Positions 1 through 8,016 of a stretch of 64,000 nt of DNA are shown here, piece by piece (the stretch's first letter is position 1; each line of letters begins with the position of its first letter). Below the pieces are notes generated by a model. It was not told where the DNA came from and made no database searches. It worked only from the letters and a program-made list of their open reading frames with translations. The DNA comes from SZUA-442 sp963792405 (GTDB lineage: Bacteria; Actinomycetota; Acidimicrobiia; Spongiisociales; UBA5794), in the NCBI GenBank assembly GCA_963792405.1, contig CAWBVU010000006.1:1-64000 (forward strand), given 5' to 3'. The translations under genes and the position numbers were made by a program.

Positions 1-1
1 C

Positions 2-322
2 CGGTATCCGCGGGAGGTCGAATCGGCCGTGTACTTCAGCATCTTGGAGGCGCTCCAGAACACGGCCAAGTATGGGCAGGCGTCCCGTGCCGTGGTCACG
101 CTCTCCGCGGCCGATGGTGGCCTGTCGTTCGAGGTGTCCGATGATGGGGTCGGGTTCGACCCTGCCACGGTCACCTACGGGGCAGGCCTCAACGGGATAC
201 GAGACCGCCTCGACACCATCGGCGCAACCTGGACCATCACCTCCACCCCCGGACACGGCACCCTCATCACAGGAACCGTCCCCATCGGAGCGAGAGTCAC
301 GGACTCGGTGGGTGTCGCATGA
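2..322 (+). CDS. Sensor histidine kinase, C-terminal part (5' end outside window)
   Basis: Only the last ~106 residues of a NarL/DesK-type (HPK7) kinase are in the window; the frame is open to the left edge and stops at 320-322. What is visible is an intact HATPase_c fold: N-box EALQNTAKYG, G1 box DDGVGFD, G2 box GAGLNGIRDRL and the closing GHGTLITG. It should bind ATP and phosphorylate a histidine, but the DHp region cannot be checked. Nucleotides 1-287 are identical to 4265-4551 except at 278, so this end was recently copied to or from the third kinase of the array. It is the first of three tandem kinases on the same strand. Confidence 0.9.
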   Translation, partial: RYPREVESAVYFSILEALQNTAKYGQASRAVVTLSAADGGLSFEVSDDGVGFDPATVTYGAGLNGIRDRLDTIGATWTITSTPGHGTLITGTVPIGARVTDSVGVA

Positions 323-371
323 GCGGGCGGCATTCGGTCTCGAGCGTGCGCCCGAACCCGCAGCGGTCGGA

Positions 372-2477
372 ATGCGGCGCGTGGGGGCTCTCGGCATGAA
401 GCCGCGTGTCGCCGATCGCAGGGTGGCCGCGGCCGTGGCGATCGCCGTCGCCGTTGGTCTCGCCGCGCTGGCCCTCGAGGTCGCCTACCGATTCGGAGCG
501 GAGGGCACCACGCTCTCGCTCAACGACCTCTTGTGGACCTTCGTGCCGGTTCCGTTCGCTGCCCTCGGAGCGCTGATCATCTCCCGGCAGCCCGCCAATC
601 GCATCGGTTGGATCCTGGTGGCCATCGGCGCAGCGATGACCCTCAGCAACTCCGGTGACGCCGTGTTCTTCTTCGTGGACGATGCGCCGACCACGATATC
701 GGTGCCGCTGTACATCGTCCTCTGGTACAACAACGTCTCCTGGGTCACCTTCTTCTTCCTCATGTTCATGGTGCTCTACGTGTTCCCGACCGGGAACCTG
801 CTGTCACGACGATGGCTCTGGGCGCCGCGCCTGGCGGTGGCCCTGTTTGCGTTCATCGCCGTGGCCTCCCTCGTCGCAGAGGAGATAGGACCGAGCGCGG
901 AGACATGGACGATCGAGAACCCGATGGGCTTCGTCGCGACCGAGACCCTCGAGGTGTTCCTCGTGGTCTTCATCGCCGGTGTCTTCGCCCTGCTCGTGGG
1001 CGGGGTGGTGGCGATCGTCGTGCGATACCGGAGGGCACCCGATGTCGAGAGGGAACAGCTCAAGTGGGCCATCTTCGGATTCGTCCTCTTCGCCTCGACC
1101 TGGGTGCTCTCCTTCTTCCTGGAGTCCTGGGGCGCTGGAGGTGTCGTCGGACTGCTTCTCGTCCTGGGCGTCAGCATCATCCCCACGGTCATCACCATCG
1201 CCGTCCTGCGGTTCCACTTGTACGACATCGATGTGGTGATTTCGAAGACGTTGACGTTTGGCGTGTTGGCGGGGTTCATCACTGGGGTGTATGCGTTGGT
1301 GGTGGTGGGGGTGGGTTCGTTGGTGGGTGGTGGTGGTGATGAGCCGAATCTGGCGTTGTCGATCGTGGCGGTGGCGATCGTGGCGGTGGTGTTCGAGCCG
1401 TTGCGTCGCCGTGTGCAGCATTGGGCGAACGTGTTGGTGTATGGGAAGCGGGCGACGCCGTACGAGGTGCTGTCGAGTGCCACGGCGCGCCTCGCGGAAG
1501 CCCGGGATCCTGATGAGGCCCTTGCGCAGGTGACCGAGTTGGTGGCGGATGGCACGGGTGCTTCTGAGGTGTCGTTCTGGGTGGTGGTCGGGGGGTGGCT
1601 GCATCCGCGGGCGGCATCGCCTGCGGCTGTGCTCGATGGCCTGGCGCCGGTTGCGGTGGGTGACGGGATGGGGGAGCTGCCGGGGGATCGGGTCGTTCCT
1701 ATCCAGCACGGCGGCCAGCTCCTTGGTGCGCTGTCGATCACCAAGGGCAAGGGTGATGCGGTGACCGATGCCGATGGCAGGCTGCTCGACGATGTCGCGG
1801 CGGGGGCTGGGGTGCTGGTGCGGAATCTGAGGCTGAATGCGGAGTTGGCGGAGCGTGCCGATGAGCTTCGCCGGTCGCGGCGTCGTTTGGTGGCGGCTCA
1901 TGATGCGGAGCGGCATCGGCTCGAGCGTGATCTCCATGATGGTGCCCAGCAGCAGGTGGTGGCGGTGAAGGTGAAGTTGGGGATTGCGCGGACGTTGGCT
2001 GAGCGTGAGGGGGCGGATCAGGTGGCGGTGATGGTGGCGTCGCTTGCGGACACCACCCAGGAGGCGGTGGATGGGATGCGGGCGGTGGCTCATGGGATCT
2101 ATCCGCCGTTGTTGGAGGCTGAGGGTCTCGAGGTGGCGCTCCTTGCGGCCCGTCGGACGGTGCCGATCCCGGTCGAGGTCGTCGTGTCGGGTGTGGGTCG
2201 GTGTGAGCGTGCGGTGGAGGAGGGTGTGTATTTCGCTGTCCTCGACGCGGTGGGCCGTGGGGTCGATGTGGGGGCGTCCCGGGCGGTCGTCTCGTTGACT
2301 GGTACCGATGACACCGTTGGGTTCACGATCGATGTGGACGCGCCGGTGGGTGATCTGACGGCGGTCGTCGACCGGGTCGATGCCCTCGATGGCACCTTGG
2401 CGATCACGTCGGAGCCGGGCCGATCCGTCATCGACGGTCACCTCCCGATCGCAGCCTCTGCGATGGAGCCCGCATGA
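372..2477 (+). CDS. Multi-TM NarL-type sensor kinase with phospho-acceptor His but degenerate ATPase domain
   Basis: About 701 residues. Roughly ten hydrophobic segments fill residues 15-330 (membrane sensor), followed by the LYDIDVVIS motif typical of actinobacterial multi-TM kinases, a GAF-like region (~370-490) and a HisKA_3 dimerisation domain. The motif ERDLHDGAQQ places the phospho-acceptor at H522. The following domain is recognisable (VYFAVLDAVGRG) but lacks the N-box Asn and has no G1 or G2 glycine box, so ATP binding is unlikely. It probably receives phosphate from another kinase. The start at 372 is one choice; ATG 396 and GTG 312 are in frame, and 396 is preceded by GGGGG. The 3' end overlaps the next kinase by ATGA. 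Codon use changes sharply near 1240. Confidence 0.85.
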   Translation: MRRVGALGMKPRVADRRVAAAVAIAVAVGLAALALEVAYRFGAEGTTLSLNDLLWTFVPVPFAALGALIISRQPANRIGWILVAIGAAMTLSNSGDAVFFFVDDAPTTISVPLYIVLWYNNVSWVTFFFLMFMVLYVFPTGNLLSRRWLWAPRLAVALFAFIAVASLVAEEIGPSAETWTIENPMGFVATETLEVFLVVFIAGVFALLVGGVVAIVVRYRRAPDVEREQLKWAIFGFVLFASTWVLSFFLESWGAGGVVGLLLVLGVSIIPTVITIAVLRFHLYDIDVVISKTLTFGVLAGFITGVYALVVVGVGSLVGGGGDEPNLALSIVAVAIVAVVFEPLRRRVQHWANVLVYGKRATPYEVLSSATARLAEARDPDEALAQVTELVADGTGASEVSFWVVVGGWLHPRAASPAAVLDGLAPVAVGDGMGELPGDRVVPIQHGGQLLGALSITKGKGDAVTDADGRLLDDVAAGAGVLVRNLRLNAELAERADELRRSRRRLVAAHDAERHRLERDLHDGAQQQVVAVKVKLGIARTLAEREGADQVAVMVASLADTTQEAVDGMRAVAHGIYPPLLEAEGLEVALLAARRTVPIPVEVVVSGVGRCERAVEEGVYFAVLDAVGRGVDVGASRAVVSLTGTDDTVGFTIDVDAPVGDLTAVVDRVDALDGTLAITSEPGRSVIDGHLPIAASAMEPA

Positions 2478-3742
2478 GCGATGCGTCGGGGGGTCACTCG
2501 CCGAGGGCGAGCCATGTGAAGCGTGCGCTCCCGATCCTTGGACTGGTGCTCGTTGCGGCCCTCCTCGGCGTCCTCCTCGTCGAGCCGATGATCACCGAAC
2601 CGAGCGGCATCAGCTGGACCGTCGATCCGTGGAGCGGTCTGGCCGTCATGGGTCTCGCGCTCGGCCTCGGGGTCGTGGGCGCGTTGCTCTCATGGCACCG
2701 TCCGGAACAGCCGATCGGCTGGCTCATGCTCGCCTTCGGAGTCGCATTCGCCCTGCAGCTGGTCCTCGAGGAGATCCTGATCATCACCTTCGTGGATGGC
2801 GAGAGCGCGGTGACGGCGTGGATGGTCGTCGGCGTGAACCTGCTGCGCTCGCTCACCCTCCCGGTGCTCGCGACGCTCATGGTGCTCTTCCCCTCCGGGC
2901 GGCCGCCCGGGAGGTGGTGGAGGGTGGGCATCGCCATCGTGTGGGCCAGTACCGCCATCGCCATGGCGCTGGCTCCGTTCATTCCTTACGAGGTCGACGT
3001 CCTCGGTATCTCGATCCCGTCGCCCCGCGACCTTCCGGGTGCTGCCGACTTCGAGTTCGCCTTCGTGCTGCCCGTGATGGTGGTCATGGCGGCTGCCGGA
3101 GTGAGGATCGTGTCGCTGCTCTTCAGGGGCACCGAGGTGGAGCGCCATCAGGTCAGGTGGCTCGCGTTCACGCTGGCCCTCGTGGGGACGATCCTGCTCC
3201 TGTCGTTCTGGGTACCCGCCGCTCCCACCGTCGCGGGGATCGTCGCCGCCGTCGGCATCCCCGCCTCCATCGCGGTCGCGATCCTGCGGTATCGGCTGTT
3301 CGAGATCGATGTGATCATCAGTCGTTCGTTGTCGTTTGGTGTGTTGGTGGTGTTCATTGGTGGGGTGTATGTGGGGATTGTGGTGGGTGTTGGTGCGTTG
3401 GTGGGGCGTGGTGGTGGGTCGGGGTTCGGGTTGTCGGTGGTGGCGACGGCGGTGGTGGCGTTGGGGTTCCAGCCGGTGCGTGTGCGGGTGGAGCGGTGGG
3501 CGAATCGTCTGGTGTTTGGGAGGCGTGCGACGCCGTATGAGGTGTTGGCGAGGTTCTCGCATCGTGCGGCGGAGGAGTCTGATGGGGATGTGGTGGGTCG
3601 TATTCCTCGGTCTGATCGTGGATGGGACGGGTGCGGCGGGTGCCGCGGTGTGGGTGCGGTCTGGGGGCGGGTTCGAGGCGGTGTCGGTGTGGCCTGGGGA
3701 TGGGGTTCGTTCCAGGATCGAGGGTGTGGCGGTGTTCGATGA
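2474..3742 (+). CDS. Sensor kinase, N-terminal membrane part (gene interrupted by frameshift near 3600)
   Basis: ATG 2474 overlaps the previous stop (ATGA), so it is translationally coupled to the preceding kinase. The product has about ten membrane segments, the RLFEIDVIIS motif, and the sequence RRATPYEVLARFSHRAAEE that aligns with KRATPYEVLSSATARLAEA of the upstream kinase. After about residue 375 the frame becomes G/R/W-rich and meaningless and stops at 3742. The GAF, DHp and ATPase domains continue in the frame starting near 3582. If one extra base (or two missing bases) near 3600-3615 is corrected, a kinase of about 704 residues results, matching the 701 residues of its neighbour. It may be a true pseudogene, a two-polypeptide gene or a sequencing error. 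Confidence 0.75.
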   Translation: MSDASGGHSPRASHVKRALPILGLVLVAALLGVLLVEPMITEPSGISWTVDPWSGLAVMGLALGLGVVGALLSWHRPEQPIGWLMLAFGVAFALQLVLEEILIITFVDGESAVTAWMVVGVNLLRSLTLPVLATLMVLFPSGRPPGRWWRVGIAIVWASTAIAMALAPFIPYEVDVLGISIPSPRDLPGAADFEFAFVLPVMVVMAAAGVRIVSLLFRGTEVERHQVRWLAFTLALVGTILLLSFWVPAAPTVAGIVAAVGIPASIAVAILRYRLFEIDVIISRSLSFGVLVVFIGGVYVGIVVGVGALVGRGGGSGFGLSVVATAVVALGFQPVRVRVERWANRLVFGRRATPYEVLARFSHRAAEESDGDVVGRIPRSDRGWDGCGGCRGVGAVWGRVRGGVGVAWGWGSFQDRGCGGVR

Positions 3743-4586
3743 TCCGGGGGCGGATGTGTCGTTGCCGGTGTTCCATGATGGGGAGTTGTTGGGTGGGATC
3801 TCGTTGGTGAATGCCAGGGGTGGGTCGATCACGCCTCCCGAGGAGGAGCTCCTTTCGAATCTTGCTGATGGTTTGGGGTTGACGTTGCGCAACAGTCGGC
3901 TCACGGCTGCGTTGCGGCGTCAGGTCGTCGAGTTGGAGCGTTCTCGGGATCGGGTGGTGTCGGCTGCGGATGAGGCGCGTCGGTCGCTCGAGCATGATCT
4001 GGATTCGGGTCCCCAGCAGCAGTTGGTGGCGGTGAAGGTGAAGTTGGGTCCGATTCGGAGGTTGGCCGAGCAGGCGGGTGCGCAGCGTACGGCTGGGGTG
4101 TTGGCCGATATCGAGGCGCAGACGGGTGATGCGATTCGGGCGGTGCGGGATTTCGCGGCGGGGATCTATCCGCCGTTGTTGGGTGCGGAGGGGTTGGCGG
4201 TGGCGTTGGGGCAGGAGGTCCACAAGGCGGCGTTGCCGGTTGAGGTGGTGGCCGATGGGGTGGGCCGGTATCCGCGGGAGGTCGAATCGGCCGTGTACTT
4301 CAGCATCTTGGAGGCGCTCCAGAACACGGCCAAGTATGGGCAGGCGTCCCGTGCCGTGGTCACGCTCTCCGCGGCCGATGGTGGCCTGTCGTTCGAGGTG
4401 TCCGATGATGGGGTCGGGTTCGACCCTGCCACGGTCACCTACGGGGCAGGCCTCAACGGGATACGAGACCGCCTCGACACCATCGGCGCAACCTGGACCA
4501 TCACCTCCACCCCCGGACACGGCACCCTCATCACAGGAACCATCCCCATCGACCAGCCCACGCTCTCCACCGCGGGCATCACATGA
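3582..4586 (+). CDS. Sensor kinase, C-terminal GAF-DHp-ATPase part lacking the phospho-acceptor His
   Basis: About 334 residues read from ATG 3582, which has a strong GGAGGAG four bases upstream (3571-3577); this may allow separate translation of the soluble half. A GAF-like region (LIVDGTGAAGAAVWV onward) leads to a HisKA_3 helix reading EHDLDSGPQQQ. The position of the conserved His (ELHDG in active relatives) is Asp (D141 of this fragment) and the next Asp is Ser, so autophosphorylation at the usual site is not possible. The ATPase domain is intact: EALQNTAKYG, DDGVGFD, GAGLNGIRDRL. It could phosphorylate the His of the upstream kinase, whose own ATPase is degraded. Its last 287 bp duplicate the 3' end of the first kinase. 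Gene ends before a 112-bp gap. Confidence 0.75.
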   Translation: MGMWWVVFLGLIVDGTGAAGAAVWVRSGGGFEAVSVWPGDGVRSRIEGVAVFDDPGADVSLPVFHDGELLGGISLVNARGGSITPPEEELLSNLADGLGLTLRNSRLTAALRRQVVELERSRDRVVSAADEARRSLEHDLDSGPQQQLVAVKVKLGPIRRLAEQAGAQRTAGVLADIEAQTGDAIRAVRDFAAGIYPPLLGAEGLAVALGQEVHKAALPVEVVADGVGRYPREVESAVYFSILEALQNTAKYGQASRAVVTLSAADGGLSFEVSDDGVGFDPATVTYGAGLNGIRDRLDTIGATWTITSTPGHGTLITGTIPIDQPTLSTAGIT

Positions 4587-4698
4587 CACCGAGCACGACG
4601 CCATCCGCCCGAAGGTGAGGGAGGACACCGGCGATACCTCGGGCGGCCATCGCTGGCGACGGCCGTAGGATCGTGACCGCGGCGATGAGGAGGCAGTG

Positions 4699-5787
4699 AT
4701 GGCGTTGCTGGAGGTGGAGCCGAGCCGGATCCGCGCAGCCTGGGAGGGGCGAATCTCAGGCTGCATGCTCGGCAAACCCGTGGAAGTGCTCTCCTTCAGG
4801 GACGGCAGGCGCGGGCTCCATGCGTACTTGAAGGCGGCGGGTGCCTGGCCGCTACGCCGCTACGTGCCGCTCATCGAGGGAACCATCGTCGAGGAGACGG
4901 GCAGGGCGTGTTGCGCTGGCCACATGGTGCGTGCGGAACCCGATGACGACATCACCTACACGGTCCTCGCCCTTCTGCTCCTCGAGGACAAGGGCGAGGG
5001 CTTCGCAACCGCCGATGTCGCCCGGATGTGGCTGCGGCTCGTGCCGGGCGGGGCCACATGGACCGCGGAACGGGCGGCGTACCGGACGCTGCTCGACAAG
5101 ATGGACCCGGAGTTCGTCAACGGCGCCGAGCCCGGCTTCGACCTCGCCGAGTGCTCGGACAACGAGTACAACGACTGGATCGGCGCACAGATCCGTGCCG
5201 ACCTCTACGGATGGGTCTGTCCCGGTCGACCGGCGCTCGCGGCCCACATGGCGACCCGGGATGCCGCATTGTCACATCGCGGCGAAGGTGTCCACGGTGC
5301 GGCATTCGTCGCTGCGCTCGGTGCGGCGATCCCTGCGACGGACGACCTCGATGATGCCATCGACTCGGCGCTCGGCGTGATCCCCGACGGCTCGGCTGCG
5401 GCCGAGGCGGTCCGGTTCGGGCGCAGCCTCGCGGCATCGGTCGATGCCGTCGACCAGCTCCACGGGCGCTACCGGGGGCTGTCGCCCGTCCACACGCTGA
5501 ACAACCTCGCCCTCGTGGTGTGGGCGTTGTGTTCGGCGGGCGACGACTTCGGGGCGGCGATCGGCGATGCGGTGGCAGCGGGATGGGACACCGACTGCAA
5601 CGGTGCGACGGTCGGTGGGCTCTTCGGGCTGACCGGTCGGCCGATTCCTGCTGCGTGGACCGCACCGTGGGATGGCCGTGTGGGCGTCAGCCTTGCGGGC
5701 TACGCGGAGTTCGACCTCGACGACCTCGTCGACCGCACGGTGGCCGTCGCCGCAGGGCTCGGCCGGAGGAACGCCTGGCCGCAGTGA
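4699..5787 (+). CDS. ADP-ribosylglycohydrolase family protein (DraG/ARH-like)
   Basis: 362 residues, the usual size for this all-helical family, which removes ADP-ribose from proteins or small molecules using a binuclear Mg centre. The N-terminal GRISGCMLGKPVE matches the family's first Gly-rich helix, DDDITYTVLALLLLED (about residue 81) supplies the first metal Asp set, and GWDTDCNGATVGGLFGL (about 295) is the second DTDxxA metal signature. ATG 4699 is preferred over GTG 4696 because GAGGAGG at 4687-4693 is spaced five bases from it. It is separated from the kinases by 112 bp and is convergent with the receiver gene, so no operon partner is evident. The substrate cannot be told from the sequence. 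Confidence 0.9.
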   Translation: MALLEVEPSRIRAAWEGRISGCMLGKPVEVLSFRDGRRGLHAYLKAAGAWPLRRYVPLIEGTIVEETGRACCAGHMVRAEPDDDITYTVLALLLLEDKGEGFATADVARMWLRLVPGGATWTAERAAYRTLLDKMDPEFVNGAEPGFDLAECSDNEYNDWIGAQIRADLYGWVCPGRPALAAHMATRDAALSHRGEGVHGAAFVAALGAAIPATDDLDDAIDSALGVIPDGSAAAEAVRFGRSLAASVDAVDQLHGRYRGLSPVHTLNNLALVVWALCSAGDDFGAAIGDAVAAGWDTDCNGATVGGLFGLTGRPIPAAWTAPWDGRVGVSLAGYAEFDLDDLVDRTVAVAAGLGRRNAWPQ

Positions 5788-5794
5788 GTCCGTG

Positions 5795-6199
5795 TCATTC
5801 GGTCGTGCCGACCCCTCCGGCGCTGGCGAGTTCCCACATGGCTTCCAGCGTGTCGAAGCCGAACTCGGATTTCGGCACGAAGCCCACGGCGCCCGCAGCC
5901 ACGGCAACGGTCTCGTAGTCACCCGATTCGTGGGTCGACATGACCACGACGGCAGGGGGTTCCGGGAGGGCCGTGATCCGTCTCGTCGTCTCGATGCCAT
6001 CGATACCGGGCATCTGGACGTCCATGAGCACGAGATCGGGACGCAGCTGCTCGACGAGTTCGATCGCCTCGGTGCCGTTCGTCGCTTCACCGCAGACCTC
6101 GAACCCGTCGGTCATCTCGACGACCATGCGAGACGCCTCGCGGAACGGCGTCTGATCGTCGACGATCAACACACGCACGTCGGCTGTCGTGTCACCCAT
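5795..6199 (-). CDS. Stand-alone response regulator receiver protein
   Basis: About 134 residues consisting of one CheY-like receiver domain and nothing else. Acidic pocket DD at 14-15, phospho-acceptor D60 in LVLMDVQMPG, the switch residue S88 in VVVMSTHES and K110 in GFVPKSEF are all present, so it should be phosphorylatable. There is no helix-turn-helix or enzymatic output domain; it would act by protein contact or as a phosphate sink. An upstream in-frame ATG at 6235 would add 12 residues (MDEPHAEVDDVA) with no better ribosome site. It lies downstream of a LuxR-type regulator on the same strand and is convergent with the glycohydrolase. The tandem kinases 1.2 kb away are plausible partners; that link is inference. 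Confidence 0.88.
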   Translation of the reverse strand: MGDTTADVRVLIVDDQTPFREASRMVVEMTDGFEVCGEATNGTEAIELVEQLRPDLVLMDVQMPGIDGIETTRRITALPEPPAVVVMSTHESGDYETVAVAAGAVGFVPKSEFGFDTLEAMWELASAGGVGTTE

Positions 6200-6272
6200 C
6201 GCCACATCATCCACTTCCGCGTGCGGTTCGTCCATCGTGCGGACCGTGATTCGCCGGTGGTGCTGGCACCAC

Positions 6273-6941
6273 CTAGCGATTCGACTCCGCGAGGTACATC
6301 AGCACGGCCATGACCCGACGGTGGACATCGGGCTCCTGGGTGAGGTCGAGCTTCGTGAAGATCGAGTTGATGTGCTTCTCCACCGACCGCGGCGAGATGA
6401 ACAACGCGTCGCCGATGGCGGCGTTGCTCTGGCCCTGCGCCATGTGGCTGAGCACCTCGAGTTCGCGTTCGGTGAGCCGGTCGAGGACCGATGGCCCCGT
6501 ACCCGATCGTGACTCGATGAGGGCCTCGACCACCTTGGGGTCGACCACCGATCCCCCCTCGTACACCCGCACGATCGCCGTGTACAGCTCCTCGGGGTCC
6601 CCGACGCGTTCCTTGAGGAGGTAGGCCCTGCCATTCGAGCCCTTCTCGAACAGCCGCATGGCGTAGTCGGGCTCGACGTACTGGCTGAGGACCACCACAC
6701 CGATCCCCGGGTGGGACTCCCTCAATTGGTTCGCCGCCCTGATGCCCTCGTCGGTCTGGCTGGGTGGCATCCGGATGTCGGTGAGCACGACGTCCGGGGC
6801 GTGGGCCTCGACGCTCTCCATGAGGCCGTCGAAGTCGCTGCAGCTCGCCACCAGGTCGAGGTCCTCGTGGAGCGCGAGCACGGCGGCGATCCCCTCGCGC
6901 ATCAGCACGCTGTCCTCGGCGACGACTACTCGCAGTGCCAT
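6273..6941 (-). CDS. NarL/LuxR-type response regulator
   Basis: 222 residues. The receiver domain starts LRVVVAEDSVLMREG, with phospho-acceptor D55 in VVLTDIRMPP, the Thr/Ser-equivalent in VVVLSQY and Lys in YLLKERV. A linker leads to a C-terminal GerE/LuxR helix-turn-helix (LTERELEVLSHMAQG, NAAIGDALFISPRSVEKHI). This is the usual output partner of HPK7 kinases with HisKA_3 domains, three of which lie upstream on the other strand. ATG 6941 (MALRVVVAED) is chosen over GTG 6959 because family members normally begin directly before the first receiver strand. A 73-bp gap separates it from the single receiver downstream, so both could be one transcript. Confidence 0.9.
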   Translation of the reverse strand: MALRVVVAEDSVLMREGIAAVLALHEDLDLVASCSDFDGLMESVEAHAPDVVLTDIRMPPSQTDEGIRAANQLRESHPGIGVVVLSQYVEPDYAMRLFEKGSNGRAYLLKERVGDPEELYTAIVRVYEGGSVVDPKVVEALIESRSGTGPSVLDRLTERELEVLSHMAQGQSNAAIGDALFISPRSVEKHINSIFTKLDLTQEPDVHRRVMAVLMYLAESNR

Positions 6942-7034
6942 GGATGCCACGATACCCACCCGACCGCCTGCGGGAGGGTGTCAGCCGCGGATGCCAGTCG
7001 CAGGTGGAAGGCTCAGTGTGTAGGGTCCCGTTCC

Positions 7035-7436
7035 ATGTTCAAGTCCAACACCTTCCTGTGGGTCATCCAGGTGCTCTTCGGCATCTACTTCGTCGCCATC
7101 GGCGTCATGCACTTCATCGTGCCCGAAGGCCTCCCCGCGCCGATGGAGTGGATGTACGACCTCTCCGACACGCTGCACGTCATCTCCGGAACGGCGGAGA
7201 TCCTCGGCGGCCTCGGCCTGATCCTGCCCGGCTTGACGAAGATCATGCCGCAGTTGACCGTCTACGCCGCCGTCGGGCTCGCCCTCGTCATGGTGGGGGC
7301 GGCCATCTACCACCTCGGTCGAGGAGAGGCGCAGAACATCGTCACGAACGTCGTGATCGCAGGCATCATGGGATGGCTCGCCTACGCACGGTGGAAGCTG
7401 ACCCCGCTCGAAGGGTCCTCGTCGGCCGCCTCGTAG
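7035..7436 (+). CDS. DoxX-like small membrane protein
   Basis: 133 residues with four hydrophobic helices (WVIQVLFGIYFVAIGVMHF, ISGTAEILGGLGLILPGL, LTVYAAVGLALVMVGAAIYHL, IVTNVVIAGIMGWLAYARW), the size and pattern of DoxX/DUF6644-like proteins. The conserved early phenylalanine/His region (GVMHFIVPEG) and the helix-2 Glu (GTAEILGG) are seen in that group. Function in this subgroup is not known; quinone or thiol redox roles have been proposed for DoxX relatives. It is divergent from the LuxR-type regulator, with 93 bp between them, and is followed by a hairpin at 7462-7509. Confidence 0.8.
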   Translation: MFKSNTFLWVIQVLFGIYFVAIGVMHFIVPEGLPAPMEWMYDLSDTLHVISGTAEILGGLGLILPGLTKIMPQLTVYAAVGLALVMVGAAIYHLGRGEAQNIVTNVVIAGIMGWLAYARWKLTPLEGSSSAAS

Positions 7437-7461
7437 CTGCTCGGTCGCCGCACTCACGACG

Positions 7462-7509
7462 CTCCCTGGGCATTTCGGTTTCCCCTGGAGGAACCGAAGT
7501 GCATGGGAG
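7462..7509 (+). terminator. Imperfect hairpin in the DoxX/VOC gap
   Basis: CTCCC (7462-7466) pairs with GGGAG (7505-7509), GCA (7470-7472) with TGC (7500-7502), and TTCGGTT (7474-7480) with AACCGAA (7492-7498), with one G-U pair and an 11-nt loop. It lies 25 bp after the DoxX-like stop. No T-run follows, so a terminator role is only likely, not shown. Confidence 0.45.
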
Positions 7510-7551
7510 TGTGGTCCGGTAGGGTCGATCGCAGCCTTCCGAAAGGACGAT

Positions 7552-7938
7552 ATGGAACTCGGCGCCTTCTCCGTCAGCCTCGACGTCCGCGATCTCTCCG
7601 CGTCACGTGCCTTCTACGAGGCGCTCGGCTTCACCCAGACCGGTGGCGACGGTGAGACCTACCTCATCATGGTGAACGGCCTGACCGTGATCGGCCTCTT
7701 CCACGGCATGTTCGAGGGCACCATCCTCACCTTCAATCCGGGACTCGCCCAGACCACCGAACGGCTCCCTGACTTCACCGACATTCGGGACCTGCGCCGC
7801 AGCCTGATCGATGCGGGCATCGAGATGACGACCGATCTCGACCCATCCGAGTCCGGCCCCGCACACCTCGCGTTCTCAGACCCCGACGGCAATGCGATCC
7901 TCATCGATCAGTTCTTCCCGAGACCCGACGGGGGCTGA
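7552..7938 (+). CDS. VOC (glyoxalase/bleomycin-resistance fold) protein
   Basis: 128 residues of the vicinal oxygen chelate fold: the first beta-alpha unit VSLDVRDLSASRAFYEALGF and the closing LAFSDPDGNAILIDQFFPRP are characteristic. The family includes dioxygenases, glyoxalases and antibiotic-binding proteins; metal ligands are uncertain here because the usual first His is replaced in VSLDV, so catalysis by the classical mechanism is doubtful. AAAGGA sits seven bases before ATG 7552. It stands in front of the DGPF/ECF42 pair with 141 bp between; the same region holds another VOC protein at 9677-10069. Confidence 0.88.
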   Translation: MELGAFSVSLDVRDLSASRAFYEALGFTQTGGDGETYLIMVNGLTVIGLFHGMFEGTILTFNPGLAQTTERLPDFTDIRDLRRSLIDAGIEMTTDLDPSESGPAHLAFSDPDGNAILIDQFFPRPDGG

Positions 7939-8016
7939 TCGGTCGATCCCAGCGACCTCGTGCGTGCAGGAGTTCCGCCTGGACGAACCCAGCAGCGCGG
8001 AAATGTGCACGACGGT

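Noticed and set aside
72..371. N-terminal extension of the second kinase
   Set aside because: The extension overlaps the first kinase in another frame, is Ser/Pro/Arg-rich and has no family match.
804..2441. Long open frame on the - strand opposite the second kinase
   Set aside because: His/Arg-rich composition, no domain, exact antisense of a recognised kinase; a by-product of GC-rich codons.
3354..4775. Long open frame on the - strand opposite the third kinase
   Set aside because: Same reasons; it also crosses the kinase end and the glycohydrolase start.
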